Of a stretch of 64,000 nucleotides of DNA, positions 23,187 to 35,849 are shown one piece after another. Source of the DNA: Tetrahymena thermophila SB210. Taxonomy: Eukaryota; Ciliophora; Oligohymenophorea; Hymenostomatida; Tetrahymenidae. A program made the position numbers and the translations under genes. Numbering within the stretch: the stretch's first letter is position 1; each line of letters starts with the position of its first letter. Location: NCBI RefSeq assembly GCF_000189635.1, contig NW_002476320.1, positions 62,001-126,000 on the forward strand. Reading direction: 5' to 3'. The notes under the pieces are model-generated. The model saw only the letters and a list, made by a program, of their open reading frames with translations, had not been told where the DNA came from and did not search any database.

Positions 23187-24545
23187 TCAAACATTTATAT
23201 TATTTTACTCATTATGTTGTTGATTTTTTAGCTATTTTTATTAAGTAATTTCTTTATAGCGTGAATGAAAGTTAAAATAAGCTATAGCGCCAAATAATAC
23301 CATTCCAAGACGAATAAATAAAGCAGTGAAGGCATAATGCAAAGCTGCTAACATTTTAGAATCGTCTGCAAAATTATTAAGAGCATCATCAAACGAAAAT
23401 ATTTTTCTTAGTAATTCGAAATCAATCACTTATTTGATAGTTTGGTATTGCTAAACCAATTTGTAAGAATGATTTTCAGGAAGGAGAGCTATTTCTGATT
23501 CCAAATAGTTGTATAGCAAATAAATTATAACAAAATAAAATAATTTGAAGAATCTATCATCTCTCTAAACTTAATAATTGATACTTGAAAGTAGATCTTA
23601 AAAGGGAATAATTCCTTCACATATATATTTTATTTTCACAGGCCAAACATTCTTAGCCGTTTTTCCTAATAAAATTCTTCTTGCAAAGTGATCGAACCCG
23701 TTAAACGTAAAAGAAATAGCTTATAATTAATCTTCTTTTTTGCCAGCGAGGATAGTTAAAGTATCAACCTTACCAATCTCATAAAATGATATCCTTACAT
23801 CACCTTAAGAAAGCTAATCAGGCGTCTTTTGAAAATAAATATAATTATCTTTGAATATTAACTATCTTTTGTTTAGCTACCTTAAAGGATGAGATTCTTC
23901 GTTGTGAATTCCACCTTTTATGAGTAAATCAGCTTCTTCCTTTTCTTTTTCTTCTTCCTCCTCTTTAAGCTTAAAATTTTATTCAACATAATTCCTAATT
24001 TCTTCTTCCTCTATAGAAATTTGCTTCATATTTTCCCTTGCATATTCTTTGATTAGTGAATCAGCAATTTTATGATCTTCTAAGCTTATCTAGCCTTTAG
24101 TAAAAACTTAGTTTGAAATATAAACATTGTTGTAATCTTTAACAGAAGCAAAAAAAGATCTTTCCTCATAGTTTACAAACTGGGTATTACCTTAAATATT
24201 TGTTTAGTTATAAACATCTACCTTTCTATATATCCCAATAGATTCATCATCAACAGGTTTTACACCAAAGTGGTAATCAATCACTGATATGTTAGGATCA
24301 TATTAAATCTTACCAGAAGCGTAAGCAAGAGAGTAATTAGGAGATTCTTTAGCCAATAATTTTACTGGAAGGGCTTTACTTAGTTTTCTCTTCATATGAT
24401 TAATTATATACATATACTTCATGCATTTAAAAAACTTAAAGGAGCTTAAGCCCAAAAGGCCAAAGGTGACAGGAATCGAATATTCTGGCATTAAAAACCT
24501 TTTAAAGCCATTATTTAATTGAGCTGTATTATTATTTAGATCCAT
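23187..24545 (-). CDS. TMEM43-like multipass membrane protein
   Basis: One exon of 453 codons from the ATG at 24545 to the TGA at 23189-23187. An N-terminal hydrophobic segment (SIPVTFGLLGLSSFKFFKCM, about residue 23) is followed by a large hydrophilic region containing an acidic run (KEEEEEKEKEEADLL) and the strand-rich block GDVRISFYEIG / LTILAGKKEDQLQAI. Two strongly hydrophobic segments follow, FFKLFYFVIIYLLYNYL and LGMVLFGAIAYF, and a short basic/Gln tail ends the protein. The order of one N-terminal helix, a large luminal domain, the GDVR...LTILAGK block and C-terminal helices resembles TMEM43/LUMA, an endoplasmic-reticulum and inner-nuclear-membrane protein. The resemblance is from memory and is weak outside that block; a lineage-specific membrane protein is the alternative. 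The gene itself is certain, the family is not. Confidence 0.7.
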
Positions 24546-25231
24546 ATCAATTTTATTGAATACAATTAGCTTACCAATTTATTTATATGTTAAATAAGTA
24601 TTGAATTACAATTAATTTATTGTTTTTCTATTGATTTTTGATAAATTTCTAAGCAAAATAGATAGTTAGATAGATAGATATATAGAAAGATATAAATATA
24701 AAAATTAGCGTTTTATAAATCCTTGAGAATTCAAATACCAAAATTTTTCATTTAATTTCTATAAATAAATATATTAGCTTGATAGAAATCAATAAAAATA
24801 TAAATTGATTATCTCAATTTGAAATGATAATTAATAATTTCAATATAAATTAGTTTAAAACAATTTATTTTATCATTTTTAAAGAGGAAGATAAATAATT
24901 TATTTTTGTTATAATATGCAAATGTTTAAAGAATTCTTATTAAAACAATAATTAAGACTAAGATACATTTTTAATAAATGTTTTTATTTTATTTTTGTAA
25001 TTTAAAGTGGTAAATAAATACTAATATTACATAATATATAGCTATAACAAACCAGACAAAGACATATTTTTTTACAAGATTGAGAGAAACATGAAATTAT
25101 AGAAGGAATCTCTTACTTAATATATATTTATTTAGATTTCTAAATCAAATTTTTATGAACTTTAATTAGTCTTTGTTCGTTTATTATAAATATTAAAAAT
25201 ATATTTATCTATTATTTTTGAGCTTAATAAA
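24546..25231. other. Intergenic between divergent genes
   Basis: A 686-bp AT-rich stretch between the TMEM43-like gene (minus) and the Arf-like gene (plus). Both promoters must lie here. A short TAGA run sits at 24660-24682; otherwise nothing distinct. Confidence 0.6.
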
Positions 25232-25768
25232 ATGGGATAAATTCAAGATAAAATAAGTAGAATTAATATCAAAAAACGTGTAAAAGTTTTTATGGCTGGG
25301 AATCCATCTTCAGGAAGGACAACGATATTATATAAATGGAAGAATTAAAAAATAGATTTTTATATACCAACACCTGGATTTAACGTTGAGCGTATTGTGC
25401 ATAATTAGATAGAGTTTGAAATGTGGGAAGGAGGAGGAGGATAAATTATAAGAAATATGTGGGCTGATTAAATGTAAGGGGTGGAAGCACTTATAGTTGT
25501 ATTAGATTCAAGTGATCTTAATTAGGATTAATAATATTTCTAAGAATAAGTTCAAAAATTGTTAGCACGATTGCCATAAAAGAACCTGCCATTCTTAATT
25601 TTAGCAAATAAAAAAGATAAATATTTGGCTAGTTTACAAGAAATTGAATAGTATGTAGGCATTGAAAAGTTTAAATCTTAAATTTAATACAAAATAATAT
25701 ATACTAATCCTTTTACTGGCGAGGGTCTAACCGACGCATTAGATTGGCTCGCTTAAAAATTTATATGA
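25232..25768 (+). CDS. Divergent Arf/Arl-family small GTPase
   Basis: One exon, exactly 179 codons with TGA, the standard length for Arf proteins. It begins Met-Gly, which would allow N-myristoylation as in Arfs. Family landmarks in order: P-loop AGNPSSGRTT (the consensus is GxxxxGK[ST], here with Arg for the catalytic Lys), switch I PTPGFNVE (usual PTIGFNVE), switch II WEGGGG (usual WDxGGQ, so Asp is Glu and the catalytic Gln is Gly), base-recognition NKKD intact, and TNPFTGEGL in the place of the TSAxxGxG loop. The fold is therefore Arf-like, but three nucleotide-handling residues are changed. If translated as read, it should bind or hydrolyse GTP poorly or be an unusual regulator. The frame is intact, with no sign of decay. 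Confidence 0.85.
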
Positions 25769-26128
25769 AATAATATCTAATTAATTAATTAAATTCAATA
25801 ATTTTTTCTAATTTCGTTTATAAAATAAAAAATAACAAAAATAATTTTATGTATTAAAAAAGCTTTATTTTTTTGGTCTCTTTTATTTATTATTAATTTA
25901 TAAAAAAAATATTTTTTTAAAAATATTACAATATGAATTATAAAGTTTTTAAATTAACATCTATCTTAACAAATTGTTAAGTCTGTAATAATACAAACAG
26001 AATGAGATAATTAATCTATCTCTTTAACGTAATAACTTATTATAGATATATTTTAAAATATTTTGTGCATGAATTAATTAATTTTATTTGTTTATTTGTT
26101 TGCTTGTTTAAATAGAATCAACATCAAA
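25769..26128. other. Intergenic between convergent genes
   Basis: 360 bp of AT-rich 3' flank shared by the Arf-like gene (plus) and the CXC gene (minus). No gene is seen. Confidence 0.6.
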
Positions 26129-27360
26129 TCAGTCAAAATCTGGTAGTGAATTAAAATCTAATCTCTAAACAACTTCTTTTTGCCCTTGATTGAAACAATT
26201 TTAGCATTTGCATAACGTGGAACATTTTTTACCGCTTTTATAGCAATCACAATATTGCTTTTTGCAGAAACTCTTTTAGCAGGTACAAGATATTGTTGCA
26301 TTTTCCTTTTAAATTTTAAGTTAGTTTATATTTTAAATTTAATATAAAATTACTTATGAAAGAGATTTTTATGATGAAATAAGCTTTGGCTTTTTTTATG
26401 AAGTGGAATTATAAGATTGTTAGAAAGTATTCATACAAGATTGGCACTTACAAATAGAAGGTACACAGAAATTATTATTTGCATAGCAAGAACAATATTT
26501 TTTTATACATTAAGTTGTCTGACAGTTGCATTCAGTATCTACGTGAACTTTTGTAAAACTAGAAATTTATTGTGAGCTCGTTTATTCTTGCAAAGAAATT
26601 AATTTTGTAGGAGTTTGTGATGCTTGGCTTGATTTAAATTAGTATAAATTATTATCTTAATCAAAATTTATTTCTAATTCTTTATCTTTTTATGGAGTAA
26701 TATTTGTGGTGCTTGCGCTAGAATTAATAAAATATTAAGGCGAGTTTTCTTAACACTTCAAATTAAGTAGAGTTGAAGTTTTTAATTAGAAAATATTATA
26801 ATGAATTTGATTAAATTATTCGAACGAGTTTATGTCACCTAAAATTAGTTAATTTCTATTTTATTATAAAAAAAAAAAATATTTTTCAGGTTATGTTAAG
26901 AAGCTACTTTACTATATATTTTTTTAGATGAGAAAGTCATTAGTTATTTATTTATCTTGGTTTTCTTCTAAATTTAACTATTTTGTAGCTTTTGGCGAAT
27001 TTAGAGGTGATTCAGACTAAATTATCAGATTACAAACATTATGCTTTCTTTTTTGAGGAGTGATAATGAATGACTAATTAGTGGTGAAGTCTAATTGTCT
27101 CAGTTGAATTTCATTCTCATTTTTTATTTATTATGTCTCTTAATTCTCTTCAATAACTTTGAATTTTCAAAATGTTAAAAATGGAGGGAACTTATTTTAT
27201 CAAAAAAAAGTACTTATTTCATTTATTTTAGCTTTATTTGGAGTTTATTTCATATACTTGCTATTATAACAGTAGTGCTAACCAACAGAGAAGGTTTCCT
27301 TGACGCGGAATGATTTTATTTAAGATGTTAAGTGGATTTCTCTGGCTAATTGAAAATATG
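26129..27360 (-). CDS. Two-CXC (CRC-domain) DNA-binding protein, LIN54/TSO1/tesmin type; 5' end uncertain
   Basis: The C-terminus carries two cysteine-rich CXC motifs. The first is VDTECNCQTTQC, then KKYCSCYANNNFC and ICKCQSCMN. The second is ISCTCQKSFC, then KKQYCDCYKSGKKC and LCKCQNCFN. A 48-nt intron (26306-26353) in phase 0 separates them, and the protein ends QRLDFNSLPDFD. Paired CXC motifs form the CRC domain, which binds DNA with the CHR-type consensus in LIN54 of DREAM complexes and in plant TSO1. The spacer between the motifs is longer and more Ser/Lys-rich than usual and lacks an obvious RNPxAF signature. The ~270 residues before the CRC are Ser/Gln/Asn-rich, typical of ciliate transcription factors. 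A tentative intron at 27157-27257 links to an upstream Ser-rich exon; no start codon could be fixed, so the right boundary is approximate. Confidence 0.78.
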
Positions 27361-28937
27361 ATTTTTACTTTCTGACTATTTTGTAAAAAATTTAAAGAAA
27401 TAAATTAGATATAAAAATAAATATCTTTTTTCATAATAATTTACTTATCAATCATCATAATTATAATTAGGTTATCGCAAAAAAGATACAAAATTTTTTG
27501 AAAATAAAGGGGTCAATACATTCAACTAATACAAAATATATAAAAAGAACTACCCTTACAAAGGACTCAGTACGAAAAATAAAAATAGACCAGTTTTAGT
27601 AATTATTTTATTTGATAATCGAACAAACAAACATTTTATTAACTAAATATTTAAAATCTTGTTAATTTATCAGCATTTATGAAAAATCATGAAAGATATT
27701 GAAATTTTGGTGTCTTTAAAAACTAAAAGCTATATATTTGAACTATTTATCTTTTATACTATCTTTTTTCATGTTCAAAGTGCAATTTAAAGGCTTTTAA
27801 ATAATAAAAAATGGCATTTTACATAAGTAGAATAATTAGTAAAGATAATTCTCCTTGGACTTAGTTTTTTCTTAATTATTGTTATCAAAATATTCGTTTA
27901 AAACGTATTAATAAATATTTTGGCGCCTTAATGAATTTTATAACGATTTGTGTTTTATGAAAAAAAACAAAATTTAAAATCAAAATCAAAGTATTAATTA
28001 ATTAATCAATCGATCACAACACAAATTAATTTAAAATTGAAATTTGAAAAATAGTAAATTTTTCCCACCAAAAAGTAGAAAAGTATCTTTTGATTAATTT
28101 TTCTAAATTATATGATAGATCCCTAAAAATGAATAAAATGTACCAGCTTTATAAAATAATTAAATTTAAATACATAAATGTATTTATTTATTGTCCACTA
28201 TTGAATTTTATTTGTATCAAATTGTATAAAAATTAAATTATTTTAAAATTATTAAGATAAAAAAGTATTAATATGCAAATCTGCTTATACATAATATTAG
28301 GATATGATTTATAAATTAGATTTATGTTCAAATAATTTACTATTATTTTTATTTAATGTATTGTAAAAAGATATTTCAAAAAAAAAGTTTTTTACTTGTT
28401 TTAAAAAAATAGTTTTTAATTAATTAATTTATTTAATTATTTATTTACCTACCAACATATATATATGAGCCAAAGCAGTATATATTAAAATTAATTGAAA
28501 ATTAAAAATCAAAGAAATTATTGAATATTTATTTATTTTGATTATTTTAATTTTATTTAGTTATTCTACTATTTTTAAGCATTTTAATAAACTTCATTAA
28601 ATTTACTAAAGAAAATGTTTGTGTAAAAAATTAGGAAAAATTAAATGAAAAATTTTAATAATTTAAACTCACAATTAACAGAAGAATATTGATATATCGA
28701 TAGATAGATGTTTTTATGCAATTTACAGTTTAAATAAATTAATTTAGAATTTATTTATTAAGTTGACTTATAAATAAATATTGTTAGTCAATAAATATTT
28801 TTATTTTAGTTTTACATTTTTAATTATAAATAATTTAATATCAGTTTTTGAAATGGATATTACCTTTGCATGACTCTATTTACCTTCCAATTTTTTGCAA
28901 TTATTCATAAGATAAATTACTCTATTTAAATATTATA
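27361..28937. other. Intergenic, no gene seen
   Basis: A 1.6 kb AT-rich stretch between two minus-strand genes. The first exon of the CXC gene may extend into its left edge. The rest shows only homopolymer runs and short TA repeats (near 28460). Confidence 0.5.
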
Positions 28938-31706
28938 TCATTTACTTATTAAAATTTTTTGAAATTAATTTACTATGTTTGTTAGTTGCTTTTATTTGTA
29001 GAATTTATATTTGGTTGAATCATCAGTTTAATAATAAAGTATTTCAAGTTATTTATCACTTAATGTCTAATAAAAAATTAAGTTTTAACTTATTTAATTT
29101 GAAAATGATTAAAAATTAATTACTTTTTCTAGCAGCTAAATTGAGCCAATAAAGTCCTCGTAGCTGAGATTGAAATTATATTCCTCCATTTCATATAGAA
29201 TGGGAGATATTATTTTAAGAAGAGGAGGAGGAAGAGCAGTTACGTTAATTTTATTAGATGAAATAAATCCATCTGCATCAGAGTCTAGCACAGTAAAAAT
29301 ATCGTTTATCCTCTTTTGTTTTCTCAGGCTATCTATTTTCAAGGTATGGATTGTCATGTGTGACATCTTAACTTAATCATCACTTCTATAAGCTAGGTGT
29401 TCATGCCCTTTGCCTTAATTTTTATTTGGACTTCTACTATTGTAAAACTTATAAAAATAAAATGATGCTTAAAGGAAAAAAAATAAATTATTTGTATACA
29501 TTATCACTACTTAATAGCATCTACATCTACTAAGGTTAGTAGGTATTATTTTATTTTGTTTTGTTAGGACTGTAACATATTTTATTTTGTCTAGTTTATA
29601 AACAGAAAATAATAAATACCAATTTTTATAATTTAACAATTACTGCTTAGGAGTTAATATTTATGTTTTTGATTTGTTAGAAGGAATAGGACTTTAAGAG
29701 CTTTTCCTAACATTTAAATTTTATTGAATTTTTAATCTTTCAGGTGTTCTGGATTTATAGTAGAATTGCTAAATATTATTTTCATTTTATTTCATTTAAT
29801 TCCAATCTGCTGTTCTTTTATCTTCTTTTTAACTTTATTTTTCTTTTTGGATGATTCCATGAGATTTTTTTTAAGGTGATTTAGATTTCTTTGCAATGTA
29901 AAGCTTTCCAAAATCTTATTGCAGCTACTCTTTTTCCATTTTTTCATAAAATAGCTTTCTAAATATTTTAAATTGAATTATATATTTTATTTTAATAAAT
30001 AATTTAATTAATTAATAAATTACAATTATTTAAGTTTGTCTTCATGCCTTTTTGCTTATAAGTGCATTCTTTCGCTCACTATTTTCAAAATTTTATTTCT
30101 TAAAAGAACATTTAAATTATAAATAAAAAATACTTTCCATAATTTCTAATTAGCTTAGCTTTTTAGATGTTGTGTTTGATTTATCTGAAGCTTTTTCTTT
30201 GTTCAAATTTTGTTTTGTCTGCTCAAAATTTTCATTTTAAGGAGGCTCTGCTTGTATTATGAAAGTTTTAATTTTTTAATTATGTAGTCTTATAAATGCT
30301 GGAGATGTATCTTTATTCTTTTCCATGGCAATTTATTAGCTTCTTTTACTAATTTAAGGCTAAAACGGTTTAGGGTCATTTTCTGTATTATGAAGAATTC
30401 TATAAGTGCTGGTAGATTTTGTGTTATAATTGTTGCTTTATTCAAAGATATTTTAAAATTAATTTTAATAGTTTTTTTAAATAATCTTTTCAATATATCC
30501 AACATCTTTATTTTTAATTGAAGCACTTGTGCTTAAACTTGAAGCAAGATAATTAGGCGACTTAGAGCGACTGGATTATGTCATAAGCTTTTTCTTTGAA
30601 GTTAAATTAGCATCTATTATTTAGGGTGAGTTATAAATATCATCTTTCTAACTAAAGCATGTCTTAGCAGTATTTTCTTTCTAGCTTTATTCAAATAACG
30701 CTCTATCACTCTGCATCTTTTACTTCTAAAAAGAAGTATTTGGAGATTAACTTGTACTTTGGTTTTTATCTGAAACTTTATTCTTTTTAAATTAATTTCT
30801 AATAAGCTGTAATTTGTTTGCTGGAGAGCTAGAGAAGTCATTGTTATCAATTACTCTTACTTGGTTATTTTATTGAAAGTCTTAGTTCTTCTACGACTAA
30901 AAATCGCTTTTCTACTTCTTAAAATCATTTTACTACCATTAAAAACTATTCTTCTACTATAAAAACTATTCACTAATAAAATACAAATTCCTATTATCAA
31001 ATAAACACAATTTATAATTAATTTATACGCTTTTTAAGTCATCATTAAATTATATTGATATGCTTAATAATCATCATCCTCTTTTTATTATAAATTATTA
31101 ACGCCCTTGAAGTCTTCTTAATTTTGAAAGGATTCTATGAAATGCTATTATTTATTTTTAAAACAATTTTATTAAAAAATTTAAACACAAAGAAAGCACT
31201 AAATTTTACATTGTGAGAATCATCTGAGTTTTCTTTATTTTAAATATTATAATTATTTTGCTGATTGATTAGTTTTTACTAAATAAAACTATCATTTTAT
31301 ATATTTTTAATGGCATCATTCTATTTTTCATTAGGTTTTTATTAAGCCTGATGTTCTTCGCCTTAATCGCAGTTGTTGAAATCTGAATCCTATTTTAAAT
31401 TTCAAATAAGATTTTTTAAAATATAAGCTAAACTCTATAAAACTATACCTTTTATACTTTAAAGTTATCTGGGTTTTTGTTATATTCCTCCATAGCTAAA
31501 TTTTTATTAATATTGATATTCTCAACAATAATTTCTAAAATAGATTCATCAAATTGGTTCTTTTGAATAAATTCTTCTGCGAGCTTCCTGGGATCATCAT
31601 TTTAATATATTTCTATATCTTCGCTCTAGCTCTCTGCAAATTATACAGTCATAACTGCCAAAAGCTTACCTCTGACCAAATGAAAATTTTCTTGTTAGTA
31701 ACTCAT
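28938..31706 (-). CDS. EF-hand protein with N-terminal flagellate/ciliate-type alpha/beta domain, 822 residues
   Basis: Six exons (31706-31449, 31389-31210, 31144-31029, 30972-30134, 30078-30024, 29958-28938) with introns of 55-65 nt sum to exactly 823 codons. The N-terminal ~75 residues (LVRGKLLAVMTVQF, then DIEIYQNDDPRKLAEEFIQK and ILEIIVENI) form a compact alpha/beta unit I recall from many ciliate and flagellate cytoskeletal proteins. The middle is Ser/Gln/Asn-rich with SP motifs and low conservation. A charged helical stretch (ERMHLQAKRHEDKLKQ, KLFYEKMEKEQLQQDFGKL) precedes an EF-hand, INDIFTVLDSDADGFISSNK. Its loop has Asp at 1, 3 and 5 and Gly at 6, but Lys at 12 where Glu is normal, so calcium affinity is probably reduced. 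A role in a calcium-sensitive cytoskeletal or ciliary structure is inferred. The reading frame continues past the EF-hand for about 100 residues. Confidence 0.8.
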
Positions 31707-33023
31707 TCAGTATTTTGATACAATTTTACAATAAATTTACTTATCAAACAAACAAATAAATTAAAATTTAACGAGTTTACTAACAAAAGTGGTAAAGATT
31801 CTTTAATTTTAATTATTATATTCTTAATCGTCATGCTAATTTAACAGACACATTTCAAAAATACTTATGTGAAAATAGCATAGTCATATACTAGCTCTAT
31901 AACATACTATTACTATATATATATATTTAGCCCTTCTTTCTTAATTTAAAATAATTTCTATTTTATTTGGACATAAATTTTACTTTCTTTTCAAAATTCA
32001 TAATAAAGCAATATAAATTAATATGATAATAATTTAACATTTTTCTTTTTAATAATAACTGTTAATTCGATATAACCTAATATACAACAAGTATTATAAA
32101 GAATAAACTTTTAATAAAAAAATACTTCATGCATGTTGCAATAAATCAGTTAATATTATTTATTGTAAATAAAGATTAGTATTTTACATGATAAATAATT
32201 ATGCTGATTTTATATTAATTTTCTTTAATATTAAATAATAAAATTTATATTATTTATTTATTTAAAATTTTAAATTAACTAATATAATATTTAGAATAAT
32301 TATATATACTTAAAATTAAATAATTAGGCCTTGTGTTTATAGAAAATATTCATAAAAGTTAGATATCCTTTAACAAATAAAATAAATATGTTGGCATACA
32401 TTAATTAATTTATCTACTTTACTTAATAGAATTCTTAAATATTTGAAAATCTATTCAATTAGAATAATCATTTATTAAAATTACCTACAGTAAAAATTAT
32501 CTAAAGTGACGAATTAATTTCTAAGCTAAAACTTTTATTCAAATTACAAATATGTCAACATCATCAAGGTTTCTTATGAATTCATATTAATTACTTTTTT
32601 TAAATTTCTCAATAATAAGCAAGTTCTCATATTATTCAAGTGGTTACAAGCTAAGATTTTATTGTATTGTGGATTAATAATCTTAATATATAGCAGTTAA
32701 ATAAAAGATATATAATTAATTAAATTAATCCAAATTTTTTATGTTTTAAAACTAAAAAAAATATTGAAAGTTAGTTATTTTTATGTCAAATATTTTTTTT
32801 CATATCGATGAAATAAAATATTTAGAATTTATGTCTGTCTAAAATATGAGTTAATAATTTTTAGCATATGAGATAATTTTATATTGAAGGCATTAATTAC
32901 TATTGACAAATATATAAAAATAAAATAAATGTGGTTAATAAATATTTAAATAATATTAATTCGTTAGTTTTTAATTAGTGTAAGAGAGTTGTATTTTTAA
33001 TCAGGTTTAAGTAATAATTAAAA
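31707..33023. other. Intergenic, no gene seen
   Basis: A 1.3 kb AT-rich stretch between two minus-strand genes, with a short TA run at 31915-31925. No open frame was found. Confidence 0.6.
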
Positions 33024-35849
33024 TCATTTTTAGGAATTTGCAATTGCATCTATAAGTTTACTTTTAGTTTTACTATTTTTGTTTGAGTATATGATGCCTA
33101 TTGTTTTTGTTGGAGTAACTTGCTAGTTGCTTTGAATTGACAAAGAGCTTCTATCTTCAATATTTGAGTTATCTAAGTTTTCTGTCTTTTCTTTTTTACT
33201 TTTAATGCTGTTTTACCCAAAGACTTTTGGATTCTGACTGCTTGTGTTATTAAAGCCATCTTTTTTCGTGGCACTGAAGTTTCTTAGTTTATTAATAGAA
33301 TTTGACCTCTCTCTGGTTGGTCTTTAAGTAATACTTAAATTGCTCGTTTTGCTAAGCTAAGCTGTTTTATTATACATTTATGATTACGCTCTAGCTTAAG
33401 TAGCATTGAATACAAATTTATCTGAAGGTAGGTTTAAGTTATCGTTGCCTATTCCTAACTTCTTCAAATAATCTGGATCATTCATATTTTTCTTAAATTC
33501 TTTTAACTCTTTTTAGAGTAGTGGATTTCTTGGGATTGGAAGACCTGGCTTTGTTTGAGTAGGTGGTATATTGTTTAAAGTCGAAGTTGCACTACTAATA
33601 TTTAGATTTGTTTTTGAAGAGTTACTTATCTAAGATGTTTAAGAGGAAAGTGGAATTTTCTTCTTCCTATTTACAAAATAAAATTAATTAATAAAATGCA
33701 ATAATCTACTTGAATAAATTTACTTAATAATTATATTTTTTTCGATATTTTTAAGGGCTTGTCTTGAATCTGAGCTATATTCAGTTTCGTAGTTTTTAAA
33801 AGATGAAGAAGTTAAATTCATCTCGTCTTTCCTTTCAGAAAGCTAAGATGCTGAGAGGTTATCGTCATACTGACTTAAATCTGACAATGATAAATTTTAT
33901 TCAGATTTGCTTAGGAACTAACTTTTATTTTAATGAAACTTTTATGTATACTTAATGCCCTTAATGGCGTGATATTTTGCTTTTATTTCTGTCAAATCAT
34001 TTTCTAAATCTGTAATAAATGCATTTAAATTCTTCTCATCATTCAAAGTTACATACGAATCAAATTTCTACAACTTATTTTTACTAGCATTCTTTTAGAG
34101 ACTGTTATATCTATTAACATTTTCATTCAAGTCATCCACATTATCAACCTAATTTTTATAAAAAGTATTACTGCCTTCTTATTCTTCATCACCGTCATCT
34201 TCTTCATCAGATCCATATAGCTCCCTGTTTTTTCTTTTTATAGCTTGTTTTTTAAGATCTTCTGGAGTGATTTCTTCATTTATTTGTTTGTAATAACTAA
34301 TCAATTGTTCTTTGGCCTATTTATCCTATTCCTTTTCCTTTTAAATCTCTTAAATTACAGAGCTCAAATCAGTTTAGATAAGCGATTTTAGAATTTTTCT
34401 GGCCTCTTTATCTTCTTCAGTGAAGCTATCATCATTTTCAAGCTCTTATGTCAGATTCAAAGCTAGCTGCTTTTTTTCAAACTCCTTGATCTCTTCTTCA
34501 ACTTCTTTCATCTCAACTTCAAAACGATATCCTGCTTGCTTTATAATTTTCCCATTTACTACATCGATTTCTGGATGTCTTCTCAAAAACTGCTCCTCAA
34601 ACTCCTGTGTGCAAGCTAAATTATTTGAAAAATCGATTTCACAAAGAGAATCCATATCATAAACGAAAATCAATTCTTCTTCAGTAAAAATATTATTATA
34701 AGAAATATCTAATGTAAATAAATTTGGAAAATATTCTCCAAATTTCTTTGTCTCCAAAATTTAGTTGTGACTTAAATCGAGATACTCCAAATTTTCAAAT
34801 TATATTTTCATAAAGCATTTTTCAATATGATTGTGAGAACAATAGAATTTCTAATTTTTTTTTTAAACAAAAGAATTAATTATAAAATTTTCATAAATAT
34901 TTTATAAATTGCTGAGCTGATATTATCTTAAATTCTTTTTCATTCAAATTTTAAGTGCTAACGCCAATAATCTCATCAGTCAGTCAAACTTTCTATAAAA
35001 AATCAGTATATTACTATGTAACGAAAAGCTAACAAACTAAATAAATAAATAACTAGTCGCTAAATATTAATCTATTTACTTATATATTTAATTAATATTA
35101 TTTTAACATTTTACCTCTAAATTAGGAAGGGAATTCAAAAACTCTAAGCTTCTTATTTTATTATTAGAAAGATTCAATTCTTCTAAATTCTTGAGGTTTT
35201 CAAAGAGCTTTGGGTTGATGCTTTCAATGTGATTACCTTTTAAGCTAATTTCCTAAAGCTGTAATTGATAAAAGATATTGTTAAGAATGAATGAATGAAA
35301 GTGAGGAATAGAGTTAAATTTGATGATTACATTTGGTAAAAGAGGGAAAAAATCAATCTTTTTTATTTTATTGTTTTCTAAAAAAAGCTGAGATAAATTC
35401 TTTAAGTTGTCTATTGCCTGAATAAGACTTATGCTATTTGAACTAAGATTCAAAACAGTCAACTTTGTCAAATGATTCAAATTTTCTATTTCGGATATTT
35501 TATTATATGATAAGTCTAATGAAGTTAGCTATTTATTTTCTTCTAAGCCGCCGATTTACTAGATTTAATTGTTGCAAAGAATGGCATCTTTGAGTTCTTT
35601 TAATTTATTGAGTCCTTATATCTTCTCAATATTACTAAAGCTAATGTTAAGAAATTTTAGTTATGGAACAAGCTCCAATTTCTCTAGCTATGATATTTTA
35701 GATCCTATCAATTTTAATCTTACAACTTAGCTTAAGCTCTTGCAACCTTAACTATACTTTAAAATACTTTTCTCATTTATTTCTATCACTTTTTCCTACT
35801 CATCTTCCTATTTATCTTCCTTGTTCTAAATGCTATTCATCTCAAGCAT
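33024..35849 (-). CDS. SDS22-like leucine-rich-repeat protein with coiled-coil and Ser-rich tail, 834 residues
   Basis: Three exons (35849-35115, 34850-33724, 33666-33024; introns 264 and 57 nt) sum to exactly 835 codons. Residues ~40-330 hold a run of SDS22-type LRRs, e.g. LKFLNISFSNIEKIQGLNKL, LTSLDLSYNKISEIENLNHL, LTVLNLSSNSISLIQAIDNL, LEELNLSNNKIRSLEFLNSL, LEYLDLSHNQI and LFTLDISYNNIF. An LRR-cap-like closing segment FEEQFLRRHPEIDVVNGK follows. Then comes a highly charged helical region (EMKEVEEEIKEFEKKQLALN, EDKEARKILKSL, QEIQKEKEQDKQAKEQL), an acidic cluster SDEEDDGDEEQE, and a Ser/Asn/Lys-rich tail. This architecture (22-23-residue LRRs, cap, coiled coil) is common in ciliary and basal-body proteins of the LRRC/DNAAF1/lrrcc group. 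The cellular site is inferred, not shown. Confidence 0.88.

Noticed and set aside
27481-27600. Slightly GC-richer patch in the 27-28 kb intergenic region, considered as an RNA gene
   Set aside because: No cloverleaf or conserved tRNA boxes could be found, and no flanking terminator T-run fits.
29170-29376. Plus-strand ORF of 68 residues
   Set aside because: Antisense to the EF-hand coding exon, whose minus-strand frame contains a clear motif.
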